NCBI GenBank assembly: GCA_037444075.1 | Contig: JBBIND010000084.1 | Location: forward strand, 1-17,257 | Length of the DNA: 17,257 bases | Source of the DNA: JBBIND01 sp037444075 | GTDB lineage: Bacteria; Acidobacteriota; Terriglobia; Bryobacterales; Bryobacteraceae | Direction of reading: 5' to 3' | In this document: in pieces, positions 1 to 6,981 of the stretch | Layout of the letters: each line of letters opens with the position of its first letter | Numbering within the stretch: the first letter of the stretch is position 1 | Notes under the pieces: generated by a model | What the model was told of the DNA's origin: nothing | What the model saw: the letters and a program-made list of their open reading frames with translations, nothing else | The model's database searches: none | Made by a program: the position numbers and the translations under genes

Positions 1-1
1 A

Positions 2-289
2 GGCACGCACCCGACCGACGAAGCGCGCGACCTCGTCTTGCAGGTGGCCCGCCTGCAGGACGGCTCCCGCAAGATCACCAGCATCGCCGAGGTGGTCGGC
101 TTGTCGGATGACCGGATCGAGACTCAGGAGCTTTTCGTCTTTGAACGCCTCGGCGTCAACGACGCCGGCAAAGTGCAAGGGCGGTTCCGCTCCACCGGCG
201 TGATTCCCCAAGTGATGAACCGGCTCCGCATCAGCGGCATCACCCTTCCTCCGTCCGTGTTCGAGGAAGTGTCGGAAGTGAATCTGTAA
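2..289 (+). CDS. cpaF: CpaF/TadA-type secretion ATPase, C-terminal end (5' truncated)
   Basis: The reading frame is open from the window edge and gives the last 95 residues of a CpaF/TadA-type ATPase, which powers assembly of Flp/Tad pili or related type II/IV secretion machines at the inner membrane. The visible part begins GTHPTDEARDL and runs through VLQVARLQDGSRKITSIAEV, FVFERLGVNDAGKVQGRFRSTG and a final ITLPPSVF, the usual order of the CpaF C-terminus after the Walker B and His-box region. The Walker motifs lie outside the window. The gene is followed by a gene on the opposite strand, so the tadB/tadC partners do not follow it here. The family call is firm; which pilus or secretion system it serves is unknown. 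Confidence 0.85.
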   Translation, partial: GTHPTDEARDLVLQVARLQDGSRKITSIAEVVGLSDDRIETQELFVFERLGVNDAGKVQGRFRSTGVIPQVMNRLRISGITLPPSVFEEVSEVNL

Positions 290-336
290 GCCCGGATTCG
301 GGCTCTCCTCGAGACCAGCAGCACGCCTCCGGAACA

Positions 337-369
337 CGGCAGGCGACTGCAGACTGCCGGGGCGTTTTT
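337..369 (+). terminator. Possible Rho-independent terminator after cpaF
   Basis: A 6-bp stem (CGGCAG at 337-342 with CTGCCG at 354-359) is followed by GGGCG and a run of five T at 365-369. It lies between the cpaF stop and the convergent M28 gene. The loop is long (11 nt) and the T-run is set off by 5 nt, so the call is tentative. A second, shorter hairpin (GCCCG/CGGGC, 290-303) abuts the stop codon but has no T-run. Confidence 0.4.
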
Positions 370-379
370 CACCCGCGCC

Positions 380-2029
380 TCAGCGGAGCATGGCTTCGCG
401 CTTCTCTTTGAACTCCGATCCGGCCTTCCACTCCGGATAGGCGCTCGCCGCCGCTACGCGTTTCCCGAGCTCAAACAGAAGCCGGACGTCTTCCGCGGCG
501 CCGGATAGATCCCAGTCAGCTTTGATCTCGTCGGTCACCTTGTGGTAATCCCGCTCAGTGTACTCTTCGCGCTTGCGCCGGCCGTATTCTGCGGACTGTC
601 CAATGTAGTCCGTGCCGCTCCCGGGATAGAAAGACGGGACTCCCTGCTTGGCGAATTCGAAATGATCGGAACGGTAGAAGAAACCCTTCTCGGGTTCGGC
701 ATCTGGTTTTAGCGTGCGTCCCTTGACCTTGGCGATTTCGGCCGCGATGTCATCCAGCGTGGATTGGCCCAGGCCCACCACCACCATGTCCCTCGTGCGG
801 CCCCACACATTCAGCCCGTCCATGTTGATGCAGGCGAGGTTCCTGGCCAGGGGGTAAAGCGGGTTTTCGGCGTAGTACTTGGCTCCCAGCAGGCCTTTCT
901 CTTCCGCGGTCACCGCCAGGAAGAGGATGGAGCGCACGGGGCGGGGGCGCGCCTGGGCAAAGGCCCGGGCTATTTCAAGCAGTCCCGCCGTGCCAGTGGC
1001 GTTGTCGAGCGCGCCGTTGTAGATCTGGTCTCCCTCGAGCGACGTGTCGCGGCCCAGATGATCCCAGTGCGCCACGTAGATCAGGTGCTCCTCTCGCAAC
1101 ACGGGGTCGGAGCCTTCCAGCCGGGCGATGACATTCTTCGATTCGACTTCCCGAAAAGTGTTCTGCACGCGAAAAGACGCCCTGGCCTTAAGAGCGACCG
1201 GCCTGAAATCACGGCGCGCCGCGGCGGCCTTGAGTTTGTCAAAATCCAATCCGGATGACTTGAGAAGTTCGCGCGCCTTTTCGCTGGAAATCCACGACTC
1301 CACCGGCACGCGGTCCGTCTTCCCGCCGGGCTGCCGGATGTCGAAATTCTCCGTCCCCCAACTGCCGGTAACGACGCTGAACGGATAGCCCGCTGGCCCG
1401 GTTTCGTGAATGATGATGGCAGCGGCGGCGCCTTTCTCGGAGGCGATTTCATACTTGTAGGTCCAGCGGCCGTAGTAGGTCATGGCCGGGCCGCGGAACA
1501 GCTTCTCATCCAGGCGCTTGGGGTCGGCGGGGTCGGCTACGGCGGGGTCGTTGATGAGCATCAACAGAGTCTTGCCGCGCACGTCCATCCCCTTGTAGTC
1601 ATCCCACTGGTATTCCGGGGCGGTGACACCATAGCCGACGAACACAACGTCTGAGTTCTTAACTTCAACCAAAGGCATGTTCCGGCGGGAAACAGCCACG
1701 AAGTCCTCGTTTGGCGTCAAGCCGAGCCGGCCCGCGGCGGTTTGGAAGGAACCCTCGGTACGGGCGGTGAACCCGACCAGCGGCACTTGCTGGACATAGG
1801 TTCCGTCAGGATTGCCGGGCTGCAGACCCATGGCGCGGAACTCCTCCGTCAAGTAGGCGGCCGTGAGTTCCTCGCCCTTGCTGGCCGGGGCTCGGCCTTC
1901 GAAATCGTCGGAAGCCAGCACACGGATGTGCTTCATCAGGCTCTCGGTGGTGATACTGTCCCGGCTCGACTCCGGACCGGAGCAGGCCGCCGTAAGAAGG
2001 GCCCAAAGGATGAGAAGCGCTCGCGTCAT
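380..2029 (-). CDS. Exported M28-family zinc metallopeptidase with PA-like insert
   Basis: This 549-residue protein is a full-length M28 aminopeptidase/carboxypeptidase-type enzyme. It starts MTRALLILWALLTAAC, a lipoprotein-like signal with the candidate lipid-anchored cysteine at residue 16, so it probably acts in the periplasm or on the outer membrane. Residues about 120-290 form a protease-associated-like insert (VVFVGYGVTAPEYQWDDYKG), common in this subfamily. The co-catalytic zinc site is visible: H321 in AHWDHLG, bridging D342 in GALDNATG, the E376-E377 pair in TAEEKGLLGA, D404 in INMDGLN and H496 in RDYHKVTDEI. The start is supported by an AGGA-like site upstream on the minus strand. 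It stands alone, divergent from the iolD operon and convergent with cpaF. Substrate is unknown; release of N-terminal amino acids from peptides is the usual role. Confidence 0.9.
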   Translation of the reverse strand: MTRALLILWALLTAACSGPESSRDSITTESLMKHIRVLASDDFEGRAPASKGEELTAAYLTEEFRAMGLQPGNPDGTYVQQVPLVGFTARTEGSFQTAAGRLGLTPNEDFVAVSRRNMPLVEVKNSDVVFVGYGVTAPEYQWDDYKGMDVRGKTLLMLINDPAVADPADPKRLDEKLFRGPAMTYYGRWTYKYEIASEKGAAAAIIIHETGPAGYPFSVVTGSWGTENFDIRQPGGKTDRVPVESWISSEKARELLKSSGLDFDKLKAAAARRDFRPVALKARASFRVQNTFREVESKNVIARLEGSDPVLREEHLIYVAHWDHLGRDTSLEGDQIYNGALDNATGTAGLLEIARAFAQARPRPVRSILFLAVTAEEKGLLGAKYYAENPLYPLARNLACINMDGLNVWGRTRDMVVVGLGQSTLDDIAAEIAKVKGRTLKPDAEPEKGFFYRSDHFEFAKQGVPSFYPGSGTDYIGQSAEYGRRKREEYTERDYHKVTDEIKADWDLSGAAEDVRLLFELGKRVAAASAYPEWKAGSEFKEKREAMLR

Positions 2030-2304
2030 TTTCTGAGTATCCTACCTGGGGTGTAGCCGGCGCCAGCGGCAGCAACGGCACAACGCCGCGATGTATTATT
2101 TTGCTACCAGCGGCAAGCAGCGCAACGCGCCCGGCGGCCGGTCAGGACTGTGTTGATGATGGATTTCGTTCCCAGGCGGGTTCCTGCGGAGGCGCTTTCT
2201 GAACCTCTTGCCAGGACCCGCATCCGAATCCCCGAGTGGCCTGTCGCGCGGCCGGATTACGCCGCGGCCGGAGCCCCCGGGGAGCAGCACCCGAAGGAGG
2301 AGGG
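2030..2304. promoter_or_regulatory. Divergent intergenic region, M28 peptidase / iol-type operon
   Basis: This 275-bp gap separates two divergent genes and should hold both promoters. The one AT-rich patch is at 2091-2105; it contains TATTAT (2094-2099) on the plus strand and AATAAT on the minus strand, either of which could serve as a -10 box, but no good -35 box is correctly spaced for either. The rest is very GC-rich, with inverted GCGGCCGG-type runs near 2250-2270. I see no riboswitch or transcription factor site that I can name. An upstream extension of the iolD frame to 2236 lacks homology and was not used. Confidence 0.35.
2294..2304 (+). promoter_or_regulatory. Ribosome binding site of truncated iolD
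   Basis: AAGGAGGAGGG lies directly upstream of the ATG at 2305. The GGAGG core (2296-2300) leaves 4 nt to the start codon. It selects the ATG at 2305, where IolD homology also begins, over earlier in-frame codons. Confidence 0.75.
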
Positions 2305-2877
2305 ATGAAGACACGGATACTCACCATGGGGCAGGCGCTGCTGGCTTTCCTGAAGAACCAGTACGTGCAGCGGGATGGCAAGGAAACGCCGTTTTTCGCC
2401 GGCGCCGGCGGCATCTTCGGTCACGGCTTTGTGGCCGGGTTCGGCCAGGCGTTGCACCAGGACTCTGAGTTCCCCTACGTTCTGTGCCGCAATGAGCAGG
2501 CCATGGTTCACATGGCTACCGCCTATGCTAAGGCCAGCAACCGCCTGCGCACCTGGGCTTGCGTGTCGAGCATAGGGCCGGGCGCCACCAACATGATCAC
2601 TGGGGCGGCGAATGCCGCCAGTTTGGGGGCGCACGCGGTGCGTGTCCACACGGTTGCCGACCTGGAAACCGCACTGGATGACGCCCGCCTGCAGACGCTC
2701 ACGAGCGTCATCGTGATCGAAGTTGACAAGGAAACCAGGGTGCCTTCTTATGAGTCCTGGTGGGACGTGCCTGTCGCCGAAGTGTCGGGCAAGGAAGCCG
2801 TGAGCACGGCACGCAGGAATTATGAGAAACATATTAAGCGGGAGCGGTTTTTCCTCCAGCAGCCCCGCCATGAGTGA
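2305..2877 (+). CDS. iolD: IolD remnant: trihydroxycyclohexane-1,2-dione hydrolase with a large in-frame internal deletion
   Basis: IolD is a ThDP-dependent hydrolase that opens the ring of 3D-trihydroxycyclohexane-1,2-dione in myo-inositol catabolism and is normally about 640 residues. This frame encodes only 190. Residues 1-100 match the IolD N-terminus (GGIFGHGFVAGFGQAL; CRNEQAMVHMA with the ThDP-activating Glu at E64; SSIGPGATNMITG). Residues about 103-190 match the extreme C-terminus (ASLGAHAVRVHTVADLETAL; SWWDVPVAEVSGKEAV). Roughly 450 residues are missing, including the whole middle domain and the GDG...NN ThDP/Mg-binding motif, so catalysis is not expected. The joint is near 2602-2622, where GGCGGC-GAAT-GCCGCC (2604-2619) forms a perfect 6-bp hairpin. 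The strong ribosome site and good codon use persist. Either a recent deletion gene or an assembly collapse. Confidence 0.85.
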   Translation: MKTRILTMGQALLAFLKNQYVQRDGKETPFFAGAGGIFGHGFVAGFGQALHQDSEFPYVLCRNEQAMVHMATAYAKASNRLRTWACVSSIGPGATNMITGAANAASLGAHAVRVHTVADLETALDDARLQTLTSVIVIEVDKETRVPSYESWWDVPVAEVSGKEAVSTARRNYEKHIKRERFFLQQPRHE

Positions 2878-3001
2878 CATGAATCGTCCGCTGGAAACAG
2901 AATCTGTCCGGCAAGTTTTGGCGGGACGGCCGGGAAGCAATCTGCCGCGAGGCGAAAGGGAGCGTTTCATTTGTACACCGGCACGCGTCCCCGCCCCGTG
3001 A
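2870..3001 (+). CDS. Small ORF of unknown function, possibly the start of a broken cistron
   Basis: An ATG at 2870 overlaps the iolD stop (TGA 2875-2877), the usual geometry of a translationally coupled cistron. It gives 43 residues beginning MSDMNRPLETESVRQVLAGR and ends at TGA 2999-3001. The same frame then stays open to about 3104, and its codons from 3002 to 3055 are strongly G/C in the third position (ILIGVLVRDSAESAERIG), like real coding sequence here. This fits a gene damaged by a deletion or nonsense change. I recognise no family, and there is no Shine-Dalgarno site at this ATG. It could equally be non-coding spacer. Confidence 0.3.
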   Translation: MSDMNRPLETESVRQVLAGRPGSNLPRGERERFICTPARVPAP

Positions 3002-3068
3002 ATCCTCATCGGCGTGCTGGTGCGGGACAGTGCGGAGAGCGCCGAGCGCATAGGGAGACTTGATTGGT

Positions 3069-3863
3069 ATGGAAAAACGGCTGAAAACGTCGTTATGTCT
3101 TGAGATGCTGTTTCAGGATCAGCCCTTCGCGGACCGCATCGGAACCGCCGCGCGCTTGGGCTATCCGGCAGTGGAGTTCTGGGATTGGCGCGACAAGGAC
3201 CTGAACGCGATGGTGGAGGCATGCGAACGCCATGGAGTGACCATAGCCGCCATGAGCGGCAACCGCGCCCATTCACTCATTGACCCCGTGGCTCGCGGCG
3301 GGCTCATGGAGGAGATGGAGCAGGTCTTTGAAGTGGCGGCGCGGCTCGGCTGCCCGAACATCATGATGTTGACCGACGTCCTTCAGCCGGATGGCTCGGC
3401 TGCGCCGACGCGCGCGCTTTCGGCGGAGGAGAAGACCGTAAGCACGGTATTCGCCTTGCGCGCCCTGGCTGAACGTGCGGCGGAAATGGAGATCACTCTG
3501 CTGCTTGAACCGCTCAACACGGTACTGGACCACAAGGGCTGCTTTCTCAGCAGTTCGCAGGCCGCGCTGAAGATCCTCGAGCGGGTGGAACGGCCCGAGG
3601 TGAAGATGCTGTACGACGTCTACCACCTCAGCATGATGGGCGAGGACGCCCCAATCGAACTGCGCAATCTCGCCCCCTGGATCGGTTACGTTCACGCCGC
3701 CGACATGCCCGGACGGCACGAACCCGGGAGCGGAACGATCGACTATCCGGCTGTTCGCGATACGCTGCTGGAGACTGGCTTTGAAGGCTTTGTCGGAATG
3801 GAATTTTCGCCCCTGGCCGTCGACCTGGAGGCGGCGCGCAAGGCTCTGGAGATGTTTGCGTAA
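3069..3863 (+). CDS. Hydroxypyruvate isomerase-like / IolI-type sugar isomerase (TIM barrel)
   Basis: The 264-residue protein is a full-length xylose-isomerase-like TIM barrel of the hydroxypyruvate isomerase (Hyi) group. The expected metal ligands are present in order: E147 in LLLEPLN, D183 in MLYDVYH, H209 in GYVHAADMPGRHEPGSG and E245 in GMEFSP. H186 and the GRHEPGSGTIDY loop are also typical of Hyi-like enzymes. It should interconvert a small keto and aldo sugar or a cyclitol-derived keto compound in the cytoplasm. I chose ATG 3069 over TTG 3060 because AGGGAG at 3052-3057 is spaced for 3069 (11 nt) and too close to 3060. Its stop overlaps the next start by one base (TAATG), showing operon coupling. 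Unlike its two enzyme neighbours it has no internal loss. The exact substrate is unclear. Confidence 0.85.
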   Translation: MEKRLKTSLCLEMLFQDQPFADRIGTAARLGYPAVEFWDWRDKDLNAMVEACERHGVTIAAMSGNRAHSLIDPVARGGLMEEMEQVFEVAARLGCPNIMMLTDVLQPDGSAAPTRALSAEEKTVSTVFALRALAERAAEMEITLLLEPLNTVLDHKGCFLSSSQAALKILERVERPEVKMLYDVYHLSMMGEDAPIELRNLAPWIGYVHAADMPGRHEPGSGTIDYPAVRDTLLETGFEGFVGMEFSPLAVDLEAARKALEMFA

Positions 3864-4453
3864 TGGCTACGATGCGAGCGGTTGTATTTCGGGGCAACGG
3901 AGAGTGGGGCCTGGACGAGGTTCCCGTCCCGCGCGTTGAAACCGGAGACGATGTACTGCTGTTCCTGCAACTGTCTGAAGCCGCCGGAGCGGGCAAGGCC
4001 GTGGTGGCGGAAACCTCCGCGTTCCGCAGGGATCTCGCTGTGCGGATGGGGGCGGACCAGGTGGTTGATTCGCATCGGGAGGACTTCCCGGCCAAAGTGG
4101 GGGCTTTGACCGGCATCGGCGCGGATCTGGTGGTGGAAGCAGTCGGCACGCAGATGCCGGAAGCGGTCAACTGCGCTCGAAGGGGCGGCCGGGTGATACT
4201 GTTCGGGATGAACGCGCACGCCGCCGCGCAGATACGGCCTTACCACATCACCCGCAACGAGGTGACCATGCTGGGATCATTTATCCACAGAACGGCTTTC
4301 CCAAAGGTGGTGCGCCTGCTGGAAGCGGGCATCCTGCCGGTTGAGGATTTGGTGACGCACAAACTGCCCCTGGAAAGGATCGAGGAGGCCTTCGATGCCA
4401 TGCGGAGCGGTGAGGCCATGAAAGTGGCGATTCTTCCCTGGCAGCCCGCGTAA
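3863..4453 (+). CDS. Zinc-type alcohol dehydrogenase (MDR family) with in-frame internal deletion
   Basis: Medium-chain dehydrogenases are normally about 340-350 residues; this one has 196. Residues 1-33 are a normal start (MRAVVFRGNGEWGLDEVPVP...DDVLL). From residue 34 the sequence is already in the nucleotide-binding half (FLQLSEAAGAGKAVVAETSAFRRDLAVRMGADQVVD), then continues to a normal end (GGRVILFGMN; LGSFIHRTAFPKVVRLLEAG; HKLPLERIEEAFDAM). About 145 residues are missing: the catalytic zinc site, the GHE motif, the structural four-cysteine lobe and the start of the Rossmann glycine motif. It should be inactive as a dehydrogenase. The joint is at about 3956-3964, in CTGCTGTTCCTG. The start overlaps the isomerase stop by one base, and the ABC ATPase follows with no gap. 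The intact parent probably oxidised a sugar or polyol. Confidence 0.85.
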   Translation: MATMRAVVFRGNGEWGLDEVPVPRVETGDDVLLFLQLSEAAGAGKAVVAETSAFRRDLAVRMGADQVVDSHREDFPAKVGALTGIGADLVVEAVGTQMPEAVNCARRGGRVILFGMNAHAAAQIRPYHITRNEVTMLGSFIHRTAFPKVVRLLEAGILPVEDLVTHKLPLERIEEAFDAMRSGEAMKVAILPWQPA

Positions 4454-5989
4454 ATGACAAACAGCACCCCGGTTGAGTCCGCCTCCCCGCTGCTGGAACT
4501 CCGCGGCATCCACAAGTCGTTTGCCGGCGTCCCTGTTTTGCACGGCGTCGATTTCGACGTGCGCCCCGGCGAAGTGCATGCCTTGGTGGGGGAAAACGGA
4601 GCCGGCAAATCCACGCTCATGAAGATCGCCTCGGGTGTGCTGGAGGCGGATTCCGGAAGCATCGTGTGGGAAGGCCGCGAAGTCAGGGTGCGAGGCCCTC
4701 GTCACGCGCATGAGTTGGGGATACGATTTGTCCATCAGGAACTGATGCTCGTGCCTCAGTTGAGCGTCGCCGAGAACATTTTTCTCGGGCAGCACCCCGG
4801 CAAAGGCGGCTGGCTGCGGTGGGTCGGCTGGAAGCAGATGGAACAGAAGGGCTCCGCCATCATGGCGGACCTCGGCCACGACATCGACCAGAAGACCGCC
4901 GTGGGGGAATTGCGACTGGCCGAACAGCAGCTGGTGGAAATCGCCAGAGCGCTGGCTTTCAGCGCGAAGCTGATCATCATGGACGAACCGACGGCGCCGC
5001 TGTCGGGCCGGGAAGTGGAGCGCCTGTTCCGCATCATCGCGCGGCTGAAGAACCGGGGCGTAGGTTTGGTTTACATCTCTCACCGGCTGAAGGAGATTTA
5101 CGAAGTGGCGGACCGGGTGACCGTCATGCGCGACGGGCGCAAAGTCAGCGTGCGGAAGACCGTGGAGACCACGCCTCAATTGCTCGTGCGCGATATGGTG
5201 GGCCGGGATATCCCGGAGGACCTGCGCGCTGGCGCCCCGCCAGAGCATGGGGTGGAAGCGTTGCGCGTGGAAGGATTCACATCTCCCGGCCGGTTTCGGA
5301 ACGTCAGTTTCTCCGTGCGCCGCGGAGAAATCGTCGGTTTCGCAGGTCTGGTGGGCGCCGGCCGCACAGAGCTGGTCGAATCCCTGTTCGGCGCAGGCAG
5401 CCTCGAATCCGGAGACGTCTTCGTCGAGGGCCGCCGGGTGGTGATACGAACGCCGGAAGACGCCGTGCGCCTGCGGATGGCGCTGGTGGCGGATGACCGT
5501 AAAGCCAAGGGCATCGTGCCCATGGGTTCATTGCACATGAACATGGCGCTCGCGGCGCGCGGGAAGTTCACTGGCCTAGGCGGTTTGCTCGATCTCCGGC
5601 GCGAGCGGAGGCAGGCCGCCCAATTCAGGGAAGAACTGCGTATCCGCTCAACCGGCCTCGAACAGCTGGTGATGAGCCTCAGCGGCGGCAACCAACAAAA
5701 AGTGGTGCTGGCGCGCTGGCTGATGGCCGAGGCGCAAATCTATATACTGGACGAGCCCACGCGCGGCATTGACGTCGGCTCCAAAGCGGAAATCTATGAA
5801 CTGATCCGAACGCTGGCGGCACGTGGAGCGGCCATCCTGCTGGTGTCTTCCGAACTCGAGGAGATTCTCCGGCTGGCCGACCGCGTTCTGGTCATGCAGC
5901 GTGGTGAATTGGTTGGCGAACTTACACGTAGCGAGGCAAGCGAAGAGAGCATCATGCGACTAGCGACAGGAGCGGGACTTCCGGCATGA
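4454..5989 (+). CDS. Sugar ABC importer ATP-binding protein (RbsA/MglA/XylG type, double domain)
   Basis: The 511-residue protein has two fused nucleotide-binding domains, as in ribose, galactose, xylose and inositol importers. Domain 1 has Walker A GENGAGKST (46-54), a divergent signature ELRLAEQQ (152-159), Walker B LIIMDE (173-178) and H-loop H210. Domain 2 has a degenerate Walker A GLVGAGRTE (298-306), a canonical LSGGNQQ signature (409-415), Walker B IYILDE (429-434) and no H-loop histidine (SSE at 465-467). This asymmetry is normal for the family. Length is normal and there is no deletion. The ATG directly follows the dehydrogenase stop, and its own stop overlaps the permease start (ATGA). 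It energises uptake at the inner membrane. Substrate cannot be read from the sequence; inositol or a related sugar is inferred from iolD. Confidence 0.93.
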   Translation: MTNSTPVESASPLLELRGIHKSFAGVPVLHGVDFDVRPGEVHALVGENGAGKSTLMKIASGVLEADSGSIVWEGREVRVRGPRHAHELGIRFVHQELMLVPQLSVAENIFLGQHPGKGGWLRWVGWKQMEQKGSAIMADLGHDIDQKTAVGELRLAEQQLVEIARALAFSAKLIIMDEPTAPLSGREVERLFRIIARLKNRGVGLVYISHRLKEIYEVADRVTVMRDGRKVSVRKTVETTPQLLVRDMVGRDIPEDLRAGAPPEHGVEALRVEGFTSPGRFRNVSFSVRRGEIVGFAGLVGAGRTELVESLFGAGSLESGDVFVEGRRVVIRTPEDAVRLRMALVADDRKAKGIVPMGSLHMNMALAARGKFTGLGGLLDLRRERRQAAQFREELRIRSTGLEQLVMSLSGGNQQKVVLARWLMAEAQIYILDEPTRGIDVGSKAEIYELIRTLAARGAAILLVSSELEEILRLADRVLVMQRGELVGELTRSEASEESIMRLATGAGLPA

Positions 5990-6981
5990 AACCAGGCAGC
6001 GCCACCCGCAAGCGGATTGACTTCCTTCCGGCCGGTTTGATCAGGAGATTTGGCTCTCTGATCGGATTGCTGGCCATGTGCGGCGTGCTCAGCGTAGTTT
6101 CGCCGTACTTTCTGACGTTCGACAACCTGATCAACGTCTTCCGGCAGTCGGCGGTGAATGCCCTGCTCGCATTGGGCCAATTGCTGGTTATCCTCACGGC
6201 AGGCATCGATCTTTCAGTGGGCTCCATTCTGGGTTTGAGCTGCGTGCTGGCCGCTCTGCTGCTGAAAGCGGGCGTGCCGCCCTCGTTGGCGGTGATCTCG
6301 GCCATTGGCATCGGCGCTCTGCTGGGGATGTCCAACGGACTGTTGCTGACCAAACTCAGGCTGCCCCATCCTTTCATCCCGACACTCGGCATGATGAACG
6401 TCGCCCGCGGGCTGGCGCTGGTAGTCTCCGGAGGGTTCCCCATCTCGGAGTTACCGGCAAGCTTCCGCTTTTGGGGGGCGGGGTCGGTCCTCCTGATACC
6501 CGTACCGGTCATCCTCGTGCTCGTGCTCTACGCCGCGTTCCACATTCTGTTGACGCGAACCACCGTGGGGCGTGACATTTACGCCGTCGGCGGAAACAAG
6601 CAGGCGGCGCTGCTGGCCGGTGTCCCGGTGGACCGCCGGCTGACGTTGGTCTACGCCTTGAGCGGCGCGCTGGCGGGCGTCGGAGCCGTCGTTCTGGCGG
6701 GCAGAATGAATTCCGGATTCCCGCTGGCGGGGATGGGCGCTGAGTTGGACGCCATCGCGGCGGTGATCATCGGTGGAGCCAGCTTCTTCGGCGGGGTCGG
6801 TACGGTCTGGGGCACACTGGTAGGCGCGCTGATTATGGGCGTGCTGCGAAACGGGTTGAACCTGATGAACGTCTCGGCGTACTGGCAGACGGTGGTGATC
6901 GGAGCCGTTATCGTTGTGGCGGTCTGGGTGGATGTGCTGCGCCAGAAGGCGGCTGAAAAGCGCCGGGCGCCGGCGGAATGA
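5986..6981 (+). CDS. Sugar ABC importer permease (RbsC/AraH/BPD_transp_2 type)
   Basis: The 331-residue hydrophobic protein has the multi-span layout of ribose-type permeases. Diagnostic stretches are SVVSPYFLTFDNLINVFRQ near the N-terminus, LVILTAGIDLSVGSILGLS, the EAA-like loop TRTTVGRDIYAVGGNKQAA that contacts the ATPase, GRMNSGFPLAGMGAELDAIAAVIIGG and GTLVGALIMGVLRNGLNLM. It forms the inner-membrane channel, probably as a homodimer. The start ATG overlaps the ATPase stop by 4 bases, and its own stop overlaps the binding-protein start by 4 bases, so the three subunits are translationally coupled. Length is normal for the family. Confidence 0.93.
   Translation: MKPGSATRKRIDFLPAGLIRRFGSLIGLLAMCGVLSVVSPYFLTFDNLINVFRQSAVNALLALGQLLVILTAGIDLSVGSILGLSCVLAALLLKAGVPPSLAVISAIGIGALLGMSNGLLLTKLRLPHPFIPTLGMMNVARGLALVVSGGFPISELPASFRFWGAGSVLLIPVPVILVLVLYAAFHILLTRTTVGRDIYAVGGNKQAALLAGVPVDRRLTLVYALSGALAGVGAVVLAGRMNSGFPLAGMGAELDAIAAVIIGGASFFGGVGTVWGTLVGALIMGVLRNGLNLMNVSAYWQTVVIGAVIVVAVWVDVLRQKAAEKRRAPAE

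Noticed and set aside
290..303. Short hairpin GCCCG-GATT-CGGGC abutting the cpaF stop as a terminator
   Set aside because: Only 5 bp and no T-run follows; the hairpin at 337-359 with T5 is the better candidate.
2236..2304. Upstream extension of the iolD frame
   Set aside because: The extension has no IolD similarity and overlaps the ribosome site that serves ATG 2305.
2257..3276. 339-codon open frame on the minus strand spanning iolD and the start of the isomerase-like gene
   Set aside because: No recognisable domain, Arg/Pro-rich composition, and it lies opposite two recognised plus-strand genes.
4277..5248. 323-codon open frame on the minus strand across the dehydrogenase and ABC ATPase genes
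   Set aside because: His/Gln/Arg-rich shadow frame opposite Walker A and signature motifs of the real gene.
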